Below are positions 26,201 through 37,897 of a stretch of 64,000 nucleotides of DNA, piece by piece; the first letter of the stretch is position 1, and the number at the start of each line of letters is the position of its first letter. The stretch is from Ulota crispa (taxonomy: Eukaryota; Streptophyta; Bryopsida; Orthotrichales; Orthotrichaceae), in assembly GCA_963920765.1 (NCBI GenBank), contig OY987245.1:15454727-15518726 (forward strand), in the 5' to 3' direction. The translations under genes were made by a program, and so were the position numbers. The notes below the pieces were generated by a model. That model searched no databases. It saw only the letters and a list, made by a program, of their open reading frames with translations, and was not told the origin of the DNA.

Positions 26201-26677
26201 TCTTTACGCTTTTTAACATCCAATGAGTAGATTTTCAACGACTTCCTTTAGGATCCACCAAACCCTAAGGTAGTTGGTTCTAAAAGTGTTCGGTCATTTT
26301 GAACCGCCCATATAGACTGTAGTGAAATGGACATGAGGTGGTTCTTAAATTGTCCTCTTACAGTCATTGAATGAATGAAAGAAAACTTGTTTTTAATTAC
26401 AAGAGCCAATCATTCTCCTTGCTTTCCCAAATCTCTTCACAACTTACAAGTAAACGGTTCTTGGAAAGTCTAGGGTCATAAATAGGGACCTACAACACAT
26501 GCACTTTGAAAATTCATAAGTAATTCAAAAATACATCAAAAAACATGAAACAACTTGTATTACATTCCACATCTATTTCTCTTTGTCCAAAAAATGAACT
26601 AAAAATCCTCCCATCCACGGAAAACTATTGGAAAAAGGAAATGAGCCCTTAGATGGTCGGTTTTCAAGCTAACTACC

Positions 26678-27065
26678 TTAACCCTTAAAGGACGGATGGA
26701 TCACCGTGGCTTGCCCTACCTGTAGCAATCTATAGTGTTTTGCACATGGACACCAGTACTATTGCTTCAAAAAGTTGGAAAAGTCAACAGTGCATGGTGC
26801 CCTCATGAAAATTGCAAAAAGGGCAGTTTGGGAGCTAACACCATGTTTCTGAATCTTATCACAATTTAGGTTACAAAAACAAATGAATGCATCTCAAGAG
26901 ATAATTTTTTGTCTTCCATGATGGACCATGTGTTTATGGTCACTTCTGAAAAAAAATCAGATAAAAAACAACTTTTTTCTGAATCACAAAATCTTTTTTT
27001 GAATCACATAATCTTTTTTCAGAGCCGGAGGACGTTTTTTGTCCTCCTCGACGTTTAGGGGTTAA
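26678..27065 (+). mobile_element. TTAA element, 355-390-bp subfamily (copy A)
   Basis: It is bounded by TTAA at 26678-26681 and 27062-27065. It begins CCCTTAAAGGACGGATGGAT and ends CGACGTTTAGGGG. Just inside the right end a perfect stem GGAGGAC/GTCCTCC surrounds a T-rich loop. Marker phrases shared by the subfamily are GGAAAAGTCAACAGTGCATG and GGACCATGTGTTTATGGTCA. No coding capacity. Target site and CCC start fit piggyBac-type elements. Confidence 0.85.
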
Positions 27066-27399
27066 GGTAGGTGCACCCATAAGCGTGGAAATAAGGGTTT
27101 TGGAGTAGATACAAGAATTGACTAACTTTGAAAAAAATACTGTAAGTTAGGAAATGGAAACCAAAAATATTGGCATCATTTTGAAGGTTCCAACTGCAAG
27201 CATTTGTTCACAAAAAAATTTCAAAGTTCAAAATCACTGAAATTGTAGGAATCATGTGTAAGAGATGCTAAAGAAAGGCTTGTTGGTTCTTAAATAGTGA
27301 AATAGATACTCAAAACCTCATGCTAATCACTCACAATTATCACTTCATCACCCATAGCCATCACCCACTCACCCACAACCACTTGTTTTTTTATTGATT

Positions 27400-28311
27400 A
27401 GACATGCCACTGTCAGGTAACGGCCATGGGGACACAACGCTTATGGATGCTGCTACCTTAACCCAAAGTGTGTCTGCGCAGAGGTTTTCTCATCCTCGCA
27501 TCAGCCATTGTCGAAACTCGAGTGAGCCAGCCCTTGGATTTGCAGCATCACTGCTTCCTCGCAACCAATTTTGTTGCGGAGAATCCAGATCTCTTCTGAA
27601 CGGCCCTTGTATTTGTGCTCGCCACTTCACCATCATCTAAGCTCAACACGAGGCGTCAGGTCTTGTGATTCAGGCTTCTTTCGAAATTGCCAACAACAAG
27701 AATCTTTCGTGTCTCACAGTAATCCCCGTAGTCGCTTCCTCGTAGATAATTCTGAAATGCAATTCTGGAATAGCCTTCTTCGGCATGCCAGCTGCGATGC
27801 TCACATTCTTTCGGTGAAAGCTTTCCGTGATTGCGACCATGCTGCATGCGAACCTAGGGTTTTGTGTGTAGAGGAGAGGAGAGGGGGGTACGGTTTCAAG
27901 CGAGGAGCATGGTCAAGCAGATGGAGAAGCAGGAAACCAGCACTGCCACAAGACATTCAAGCAGGTATGGCGAGTCTCCGTGCATCGCTGATTATCCCAA
28001 CCCCTCCCATGTCATGCTTTTGCAACTTGTTTCTTCAATATCATCTGTGATTTGAAGAGGTGGTAGCTCGTGCCTTTTATAACTCATATTCCTGAGAGAA
28101 GTTGCGAGATCTGAAAGCCATGGTGTTTCTCTCCCATTCACCTTTTTTTTATTTCTGATGAATACCTCGTGAATGAGAAGTTGGTTCATGAAACGACCTA
28201 AGATTATCTGCACGAGGTTGGAACCAGGTCTCTTGGCTTGAACACCAACTCTATACAGTGGTGCTTGGATAAGGTCAATGCTTTGGGAGAGGAAATACTG
28301 TTGATCATATC
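27400..28311. other. GC-richer island between two inverted TTAA elements; possible gene fragment
   Basis: Composition and codon texture differ from the flanking AT-rich DNA. On the minus strand an ATG at 27840-27838 follows a CT-rich, AAACCCTAGG-containing leader-like stretch and opens a 56-codon frame (ending at 27670) beginning MVAITESFHRKNVSIAAGMP. On the plus strand a 78-codon frame (27404-27640) begins MPLSGNGHGDTTLMDAATLT and could resemble a transit peptide. A further minus-strand frame of 108 codons spans 27992-28318. None matches a family I recognise and none forms a convincing multi-exon gene. It could be a captured or decayed gene piece, or a real short-exon gene. Confidence 0.35.
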
Positions 28312-28323
28312 CAAGCATTGACT

Positions 28324-28690
28324 TTAAACCCTAAACGTCAAGGAGGACGTTTTTTTGACCCCTGACTTAAAAAAAACCTTCCCTAAGGCAAGAAAAAGCT
28401 GTTTTTCATCTGATTCTTTTTAGAAGTGACCATAAACACATGGTCCATTGTTGAAGGAAAAAACAACCTCACAAAATGCACTCATGTTCTCTGGAAACTC
28501 AAATTGTGAGAAAATTCAGAATAACGGTGTTAGGTCTCAAGTTGCCCTTAGTGCAATTTTCATGAAATCAGCATGCACTTTTGACTTTTGCAACTTTTAG
28601 GAACAATATTATAGGTGCACACATTCAAAAATATTGGAGAGTCTACAGTAAAGACAAGCCGCGGTTACCCGCCCAACCCTTAAGGGTTAA
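28324..28690 (-). mobile_element. TTAA element (copy B, inverted relative to A)
   Basis: In reverse orientation it carries the same marker phrases as copy A (TGACCATAAACACATGGTCC and the GTCAAGGAGGACG end). The right boundary is CCCTTAAGGGTTAA at 28677-28690. The left boundary reads TTTAAACCCTAAACG, a slightly altered TTAA junction (28324-28327). With copy A it encloses the GC-richer island. Confidence 0.8.
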
Positions 28691-29643
28691 AGAAACATTT
28701 CATTCAACTAACCTAGAACACACACAAAAAAGTGGGGACCTTGACACTAGCCAAACGTTTCTCTTACAAAGGTTGACCTTATCCAAGCACGACTATACAG
28801 TGCAAGACACCTTAACCAACAAATATTTGGCTAAAAATGTCAAATAATTATTGATTTTGAATGCTGATAACTTTTTTTGGCAAATGACAACTTCACTTTA
28901 TTTTTGTAACTTTTATCCTAAGACCTCCCAGCAGCTCATATGGTTGTCGCACCAATTTTGTAACGTTGTGCTTTCAAATTTCAAGGTTGTGTGATCTAAA
29001 CATGTCATTGTGGAGCTTTGGGGCAGCAAAGTTCCATGTTCTAACCCTAATTTCTGGATTCTCATGAATAATTAATGCCGACGTGTTGTTTTTCACTAGT
29101 TTCCTGGGATTCAAAAGAGCTTTGGATGATATGTACGTGACATGTGTTGAGTCTGTTGCTCTAGCTACAATGCGGCCAGGTGTGGCACTTGTTATAGTGC
29201 AGCAGGGTGTGTCTTTGACAAAACTTGCTCTTTGCACCAATGGAAAGGATTATTGTGGACTCACAATGCAAATGCAAAGTGTTTGGAGTACTCTTTGATG
29301 AGATACTTGGTGTCATTTGTAAAGTATTTGTATAATTGTTGTGTTTTTAGGATGCCAACATTGTGCTATTCAAGTGCATAGAGTTCTAAAAAATAAAGTT
29401 TGTCACCCCTCTAAACCATGTACGTACCATGAACATCTCTTTGAAATATAGGCCATTCCAACTATCGTAAAGATATACTCTTTGCTAATTCTATGCAATC
29501 TGTCGAATTATTGTTGAGGAAGTTAGATGGGTGCAACAAAAGTGTGCATGAATTTTGTAAACCAGAGTAGTACTAAGGGAAACTTTAAAAATAGTGGTTG
29601 GTGCCTTGGCATTGTATTGTTTCCAAAAAACATGTTGGAGTAT

Positions 29644-30059
29644 TTAACCCTTAAACGCCAGGACCCATAGTCGTGGCCTGCCCTATACTATATAGCTACA
29701 ATACTCAAGCTGGTCCCAACCTATAGTATTGCTTCAAAAAGTGGGAAAAGTCAATAGTGCATGCTACCCACATGAACTTTGTAAGAAGGGCAGGAGGGGA
29801 CTTATCAACCATGGTTGTGAATGTTCTCACAAATTTCAGTTTTGAGAACATGAGGACTTTCAATCAATCCAATTTTGGCAATTTCAGTTTTGAGAACTTG
29901 AGGACTTTCAATCAATCCAATTTTGGCACTCTGTGGTGAAGAACCTTGCAATGACCAATTTTGAAAAAAAATTTAGTAAAAAAGCTTCTTTTCCAACCCC
30001 CAGACTGTTTTTTTTCACCGAAAGGACGATAACCATCCTCTTCGACCTTTAGGGGTTAA
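29644..30059 (+). mobile_element. TTAA element (copy C), with an internal 48-bp duplication
   Basis: TTAA lies at 29644-29647 and 30056-30059. It begins CCCTTAAACGCCAGGACCCA and ends CGACCTTTAGGGG. The interior has the diverged subfamily phrase GGGAAAAGTCAATAGTGCAT. A 48-bp unit (ATTTCAGTTTTGAGAAC start) is repeated in tandem at 29833-29928 with one visible change. Non-coding. Confidence 0.8.
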
Positions 30060-31014
30060 GGGGTGGGACGGACTTCTGGGATGACACCAATGTCAAACTG
30101 TCTAATCAATTGGCTTTCTATGCCAATTTTCCAATGAAACCATAGTCTATTTTGTGTCTGAAAAATTAAAGCACTTATGTACAACAATTTTCTTGAAGGG
30201 AGTGCAATTAGAGAATGTTGATTTTGAAATAGATAAAAGCGTAATAACTAGCTTCAATCATGGCTATGTAGACAACTTATTTGGAGAACACCCGGTTGAT
30301 CAGATATAGTGAGACTGTCATCAATTCAACTAATGGACTTGAGCTGCTCTACAAAATTAAGGATATTGGGGACCAAGCTATCTGATTGTGAAAAAAGTCC
30401 CAAATTTTGTACATCATCGTACAAGGCCCTTCGGGTAGTCCAAAACATGTGAATATGTTATACAGTACAACTTCGAAGAATAATTTGTGGAATAGTTTAC
30501 GATGACTTCCAAACAGAAGCTGTAACAAGGACCTACACAAACATACATACACGCGGACCTACCGATGCACTAATTAAATATTAATCAAACACAAATACGA
30601 AACCCAACGTTCAATGTTCAACCTAAAATGATTTGAACCTTAGCTGTACCACACGTCATTACTTCTCCCTTCCCTATCCAAGGTCCATCATCATTGAGTA
30701 ATTACTTTCGAACAAGAAAACCAATAAATCAAGCACAAACAGAATATAAAACTACATGTTTGGTGAACACGAGAAGTAGTCAATTACCACTTATAAAGAT
30801 GGAATCCAGTCCCAGAGGGGACTACAGAATATACGGTCGCATATAAGGGGTCAACCTACTCTGCGCCTGTTTTAGTATGCCAGGATGATGAAGCCGTTCT
30901 TCCACAGAAGAGTGAAACTGCCTTCGACTATTATGCTCATACCTCTCAATGATGTCACTAGTACTGCTCTAAGCAAAAACTGACGGATTGAATGAAGGAA
31001 CTTAATGACGATAT
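30060..31014. other. Intergenic DNA and 3' flank of the hnRNP gene
   Basis: No gene was recognised. The part nearest 31014 is the probable 3' UTR of the minus-strand RRM gene. Confidence 0.5.
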
Positions 31015-34000
31015 CTAATATGGTCTATAGCGAGGTTCAGACCTAGAAGAACGATGGCCTCCTGGAAGTCCCGAGTCCAAACCTGATGGAAGTCCACCTA
31101 CCCCGCCATAACCACTCCACTGGCAACAGGACAAGTACAGGTCAGTGCTGTCAATGACTGACCACGACAAATCCCGAGAAATATAGACATGACGAACATA
31201 GCACTTAGTCGATCTCTGAAAAAAATTCATGTCAGAAATTGAAATGAGATGCAGTGAACTCACCCCAGAACTGAAATCCAGGTTTCCTGATAAAGAGCCG
31301 TATCCACTTCCTTGTAATGGTGCATTGCTCCCTCTCATAGGGCCACCAGCTCCTTGAGACAGCGATCCTAAACCACCCATGCTGTTCATGTAGGACAAAT
31401 TTGACATTTCGTCCTGAGGAGCTGCACGGTCCACAGCAATCTGCCAAACCAATTGTGCGACCATGATCAGGCCACCTGAATAATGTCGAATAGCATCAAC
31501 CATAGGTAAACACATTCTACACAATGATAGATGGAGAGAAGAGGTTGAGAATTACACCAAAAATTTGTACAATTCTAATAGAAATGAGACCACCCTTAAA
31601 CAGCATAATAGTAATGAGGGAAATCCAACCTGATGCCCAAGAATCTCATGACTCCGGAGTGCAACTCGTTCTGCCGCACCTTCATCGGAAAAAGTAACGA
31701 AGCCAAAACCTCTATGTGAAGTTTTCTTGGCATCCTACAGTAAGCAGGAGCATAGTTAGAGAAAATAACCGATGCCGCCAGTGGTCGCACATGCTTGACC
31801 TAAAAGATTGCACAAATTCCACCAACTTTCATCGATCGTACCTTTGGAACATACACGTCGGAAATCCGTCCGAAGTTGTTGAAGTAACGCCGCAAATCTT
31901 CTGCGTTTGCTTCTGGGGGTAACCTACCCACAAAGATTTTCGTACCCAACCCTCTCAGAGGAGGGACAGGTGGACCTCCAGAGCCATAACTGCCTGACCC
32001 TCCCCCTGGTATTCCCAAGCCTGGGCCACCATAACCTCCTCCCGGGGGAGCAGGGGGCCAGGAGTTACCGCCTCCATAAGCACTACTTAGACCACCAGAA
32101 GGACCTAGATCGCTTCCAAGACCAGAGCCTGAATAATCATAGGCACCAAATCCGCCGCCAAAACCACCAAATCGGGCAGCAGTGTACACACCATAGGGTC
32201 CATAAGCACCTGATCCAGCATTGGAACCTGAATTTGAGTTGCCTCCATGGAATCCACGTCCCCAAGTTTTGTTACCATCCTCCTGATTGTCCAACACTTG
32301 TATGTCAGAGTTCAAAAACGACAAGCTCGAACAAAGCTTCCACAGCCCAAATCAGTGGATTATGTGAATTAAAATCACTTTTAAATCGGCAGTTCCAAGT
32401 TATCAAATTGCAATTAAATAGTCTCTCCCTACTGCATTCGGATATTACTTTCACTAATAAACATCCGAACTAGCTTCAACAGAGAGAAATAAGAGCAAAT
32501 TATCTCCCAAATTAAAGGTAAATTAGATAAACACCTTTGGTGTAGCTCGGTCCACGGCGATAGTTGAACCACCAAGCTCATGGGTTTCATTCATGAGTCT
32601 GTCAACCGATTCTATAGAGAAAAGTAGAAAACAGCGGAACGTAAGCAAGAGAATAATAAAAGTATGTGCCCAGATACCAACGACGGTCGCAATGACATAC
32701 ATGTTCTGATAATATCTAGTCATTGTGACGATATGGTAATATACACATTCGGTTATCACAAATACAGCCATTGTGATGTAACGCAGTAAACACATAAATT
32801 TGAAAGAGATGCAACTTGACATCCTATCCTCTCCTTGTAAAACCATGGCTCATGTCTCACCTGGATTCTCAAAAGTAACAAAGCCGATACCACGATGTGC
32901 CTTAGAGCCTTGATCCTGAATGGTGTGACAGTCAACCAATCAGCAGTAGCAATAGAATAACTGGTGGAAAAACCCTCCGCAGAACATATTTGAATAAGCA
33001 CCGTCCACATAAATGAATCAAAGATGCGAAAGTTACCTTTGGCATGTATGCATCCGTAAGAGTTCCATATTTCTCGAAATAGCTGCACAGACATCCCAAC
33101 AGAAATAAGCAGCCAGTACTACCAAAAGCTTTTGTGTGTCATAATAAAGACTATTGTTGCTCCCTAAATCAAGACAAGTTACCTTCGGAAAACTTCATCG
33201 GTAACACTTGGAGGAATTCTGGCTACAAACACCCTCGTAATTTTCTTCGCGGGAGGCTTCATCTCCTCCTAGAACAAAAAAACAAACAACTTAACCAACT
33301 ATTGCCAGGTCACTTTCTTGAAAGCGCACACTAAAAACACGACCATGGATCTTACGCAAAGGGCATTCTTTAAAATCACCAGTGGAGAAACCATTACCTT
33401 AGGGGTCGCAACTTTCACCTCCAACATCCTTCCATTCAAGGAGTGTTGTGTAGAAACTGCTTTCTGCGCAGGCCAAATCGTAACTTAGTCACGTTATGAA
33501 AGAGCAAAATATAAACGACTCATGTAAATCTGTCGCAAAAAGTGTGTACCTTAGCATCTTCAACCGCTGCAAACGTCACATATCCAAATCCTCGTGATCT
33601 TCCAGTAGAGCGATCCTGAAGCAACAAAAAAATAATCAGATACAACAACCAAGTACAGAAAGATCCACCGGAAAATGCCAATAGGTTCTTCATTCACAAG
33701 TGAAACGGTTTTCTATCACAGGAAAAAAATAAATTTTAACTCCCAAAAAATACTGCCACACCGACTGTCTACACTTCCTGCTGACCTTCATGACAATGAC
33801 GTCGTCGAGTTCACCAAACTTCAACATGTACTGTCTCAATCCTTCCGTATCAATATCCCACGGGATGCCCAAGACCTGGAGAAAGTCACAAGCTTATCAA
33901 GTCCTATCTCTAAGAGTTTGATACTCTAGTAGAATAGGAGATTATAAGTCATTTTAAAGCGAAACTTTTGACATAATCTCCACTCAACATGCTTAAATTG

Positions 34001-34223
34001 GTACATTTGAACCACAATGACCGACTGTTACCAGGAACTTGATATAATTATAATTCTACAATACATCGGTCCAATCAGGAGGTTCTGTCCTGGAACTCAT
34101 ATAGAACTCACAACAGCATTAGGCAAGTTAGTGACTGCACCGAAAAAGGTATAGGAATAGTTCACATACCACGAGTTTCCGTGATCCAAGGTTCATACCA
34201 TGCTCGCCAGAACTGCGGTCCAT
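31015..34223 (-). CDS. Three-RRM hnRNP-like RNA-binding protein
   Basis: Twelve minus-strand exons join in frame to 455 residues: 34223-34170, 33875-33786, 33615-33550, 33463-33398, 33268-33183, 33082-33037, 32915-32861, 32611-32535, 32282-31842, 31734-31630, 31440-31264 and 31119-31015. Three RRMs are clear. RRM1 (17-92) has LVVLGI and SRGFGYVTF. RRM2 (103-180) has VFVARI and HRGIGFVTF. RRM3 (294-372) has KIFVGRL and HRGFGFVTF. A Gly/Ser/Tyr-rich linker (about 185-290) precedes RRM3 and a Gly-rich tail ends in RPY. The start KLVVLGIPWDIDTEGLRQYM and the block MKDRSTGRSRGFGYVTF closely match the Arabidopsis AT4G36960 type of nuclear hnRNP. The family binds RNA; a role in processing or transport is inferred. 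ATG choice rests on the short conserved N-terminus. Confidence 0.92.
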
Positions 34224-35660
34224 CGCAAAGGAAGGGAGATGGATATTTGTTCACTCGGAGCTTGAAGACAACACCTGAGTGCCTGCACAGCACTGTCCTG
34301 CCACTCTTCTCTCCTCTCCCCTCTCACTCTTCTTCCTCTCTCTCACAGAGCTCCTGATTTCTCACACTCTCGCTCTCCTCATCCCTGCACAAACACATGC
34401 TACATTCATCCTCCGCAATACCTGGCCACTCTCCCACAAGCACATCACATCGGAACATGACCTGAATGAACGACTTCCAACACGCACAATGGAATTACAG
34501 AGCACGGTCTCCCTAAGTCCGTCGCGCAATTGGATGTCACGGTGGATGCCAGAGTTTGTCATGTGTCACGCACATGACAACTCTAACGATCAGATGTGCT
34601 CCAATCATGAAGAAGACAACCGAAGAAGCGCACACATAGAGAACGTTGCAGAAACAAGTAGATGCTCTGCCTAAAAGATCCTCCCTCGTCGTCGGCTGCA
34701 TCCTTACCACTCTCCACGAGATGATGCACACAAGGAGATTAACAAACTGTCAGATTCACAGCAGCACTCTTCTAGAGACAACGAAGAAGACGATGCTCTC
34801 TCTCGCGGTTATTCTCTTTCCTCTTCTCATGAACGACACAACCTGCAGCAGCTTTTTCTTTGCCTTCCCTCGTGTTCAACAGCTCCGAAATTTCCCCTCC
34901 AATTTCTCTCTGCAAATGCAAATAACCTCGCCGATAAGCAAATCTGACCCTCGAGCATTCACCAGATCCGCCGAAGCTCCTTTTTTACAGCCCTCTCAAA
35001 CCCTAGCTCATCATTTTACAATATCCGTTCCGAATCCTCACCAGATCTCTCGTTCTCTACCTCCACAGCACCGCTCTCTCACAGCCGTCCTTAAAAACCA
35101 AAACGATCATGCCGCAAGCTCTTCCAAGCACCACAGTTAAGTTACACCAACAATCGAGCCCCTCTCCTTTTGCTCAAACCCTTCCCGCACTCCCTGCTGT
35201 CTATCAACAAACGCTGTTTCCCGCTCAAGCGCTCGATTCAACTTCTAAAAGCACGCTTCGAATGACCTAGCAAAGGCAACAATTGAACAGTTCGGCAAAA
35301 GACGGCAAAGTTAGTCAAGCCTGGCTATGTCGAAGACTCGCTGCAGAAGCAACAGCAACAACGATACGGAGGTTTCGGGCATGGAGCAAACCCTAACCGT
35401 GCTCTTCTGTACACATGCTGACCTGGTGGACCTACACTGCCACATGGCAGCCCTGGATTGGATGTGCATTCTCTTAACGGTCGTTGTACTTGAAAACGAC
35501 AAGGAAAATGCTGATGGATTTAGCCACTCCTTGATGTCGAGGGATAGTCCAACTTTCCAAAAAAATACTATTTGTAACTTAAAACTTTCAATTTGATCAG
35601 AATTGCAAATCAGAAAATACATATAGATGAGTCTTCCTATTTTGATTCAAGGATCATATC
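34224..35660 (-). promoter_or_regulatory. 5' UTR and promoter region of the RRM gene
   Basis: The 1.4 kb upstream of the RRM gene start is much richer in C/T than the intergenic DNA beyond it (34300-35300 on the plus strand; G/A-rich on the coding strand). It contains telo-box-like AAACCCTA motifs at about 34998 and 35387, which are known in plant promoters of growth and translation genes. Plus-strand frames here have no family signature and look like by-products of composition. A leader intron is possible but was not resolved. Confidence 0.45.
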
Positions 35661-37146
35661 CGTATCCCTAAATCATCGTAATCTATCTATAAAATTCAAA
35701 ATGAATGATTCGAAACTCCTAAAGATGATGTTTTCTGTAGGATGCTTTTTTGACATGTGCTTAAGTTATGTATATTATTTCTAATCAAAATCAACTCAAG
35801 AATGATTCTTGTAGCGTATTCTTGACATAATTTTTTGGTAGTCATTTTTTATACTTGAAATGTTCAATTTTTATGTGAAACGCTCATATGATCTGTGGAT
35901 CTACATGCTATTTGTACATTTGTAGAGAGGAATTGTTGAAATGTATATTTGATAAATAAATTAAGAAAGCAGCATAGTAATCTCTTTAAAATGGATGAAC
36001 AAAAGGAACAACGTTATTCGCCATTTAAAATTAGCGGAACTTACAAATATTTTCTTTTAACCAAATATGACATGGAAAATGAGTTTTAAATATTTTATTT
36101 ACTATAGAAAATGTCTAAGTAATATAGAGGCTTGAATTGCTAAACTCCAGTCTACTTGGATTAGATAGAAAGCTAAAGTTTATAGTTTTCTCCAGACAAG
36201 ATTTTTAGCAACGTAACTCACAACTATTTGAAAACTCCTCTCCACTTTACATTTGTGTGCACTCACATTAGGCTCATACCAATTTGAAATCTTGAGAATT
36301 GCATATTTGTAAAGGTGAATATATTTATTTTTTTACATGACTATGTAAAATCATTTTTTCAACTTATATACCAAAAGCACAATGCATGTATCCCAAAAGA
36401 AGTATTTTTGTTTTAACATAATTTTTTGTTTAAAAAGGCTTGAATGAAGTAGTTTCATAATACCTTAGTATATTAATTAAAAATTTGGGTGATTCCAAGA
36501 TATTCATTCCAAATAATCAAATCATATCAAGCCAACATTTTTTTTTTTGTACTTTACTCATGATATGAATATCATTATGCAAATATAACAATACATTGAA
36601 ACTTAGCCATTGCCTAATCTTAACCCCTAATTTTTTTGTCCATTGGCAAGCATGTAAAAAAAGCATTTGAACATAGTTTGTGTTGTTTGTAAAATTATTA
36701 TCAATAAAACCTTATTTCTAATTGAAAACCAATTTCCTTACAAACTAGTATGCATTTATGAAAACATTAGATGAATAAGAAGTTAAGTTTAGTACTTATA
36801 ATGAGTGCATGCTATCATTTAAATAACTTATTTAGGCAAGAATCCACACAATTTCCATTAAATAATGTCACCCATAGATCCTAGAAGCACGTGAAATCTT
36901 GAACAATACACAAGAACGCTCTAACATTTATGTTTTTGACTTTTTCTTTATGAATTTGGCATAAAGAGACTGATAAAGAACCCTCAATATTCACTCTTTT
37001 TTGGTCAAATTTCAAATACTACCTAAAATTTCCTTAATAAATTCAACTTGAAAATTTTAATTACAAGTACTCATCAAAAAGTTTATAAAATTTTAGTAAA
37101 TAGTTTCTTTGAACAAGTTATTCCTATACAATTGGTTGAAATTTCT
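35661..37146. other. AT-rich intergenic DNA
   Basis: No gene, RNA or complete element was recognised. Confidence 0.5.
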
Positions 37147-37897
37147 TTAACCCCTGAGCATCCAGGCTATTGTCACCAAAATCAAGGTTTTTCAAGATTG
37201 ACAAATTTGATGCATTGTATCTCACTCAATTGGATGATTCACAAAAAGTGACCATTGAAAATAGTGGAACACCTACTTAGAAAATAGCTCGCAAATTTTG
37301 GGGTTGACCATGGAGGATGGGAGATTATAACATTGGATCAAACAACACATGATGGCAAAATCTTATTTTTTGGTAGGTAGTTGCTAGTTGATGATTTTTA
37401 CAAAATTCTATAAGCCCTGGATTCACCTCAAAATTTGTGAGGAGCAAGATTAGATGTGAATGCACACACTTGTAAATTATGGAAGGTTGTACTTCTTTTT
37501 ATGTTTAATTTTAGGGCTTCAAATCGCTATTGCACGGGAAAACAATTACTAGCACAGTCGGTGATAGTTGCTAGGGTCTAGAACATGCTTGAACCCTTGC
37601 CAACAACTTTCCCGCTACCACAAATCACACACAAGGAAGCTTGCAAGGGATAATGATTGGTTCAGCCTATAAAATGTTGTTTGCCACCACGCCCCTTATG
37701 GTGTTTTACCCAATCGAATCTCTTGCATCACTTGTACAACATCTGACTTTCCTTGCCATAACTCCATTAGCATGGACAACTTTAATACTTTCATAATTGT
37801 AATTTATAGCAAGATCAAAAAATTAAATCCGGTTCCTCAAATAAGCTCTTGAAATCCCTAAAGACAATATATTGTCTTTGGGGCGCTCAAGGGTTAA
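37147..37897 (+). mobile_element. TTAA element, 750-bp subfamily
   Basis: TTAA flanks at 37147-37150 and 37894-37897. The left end is CCCCTGAGCATCC and the right end read inward is CCCTTGAGCGCCCC. It is homologous over about 600 bp to the decayed copy at 10773-11390. No transposase frame. Termini and target site put it in the same superfamily as the short TTAA elements, although its interior differs. Confidence 0.8.

Noticed and set aside
31907-32473. 188-residue plus-strand frame opposite the RRM gene
   Set aside because: It is antisense to the glycine-rich exon 9 and adjacent introns of the RRM gene, whose composition keeps the opposite strand open.
34279-35140. Plus-strand frames of 131 and 164 residues upstream of the RRM gene
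   Set aside because: They are Ser/Leu/Thr-rich translations of a C/T-rich promoter and leader region, without domains or splice structure.
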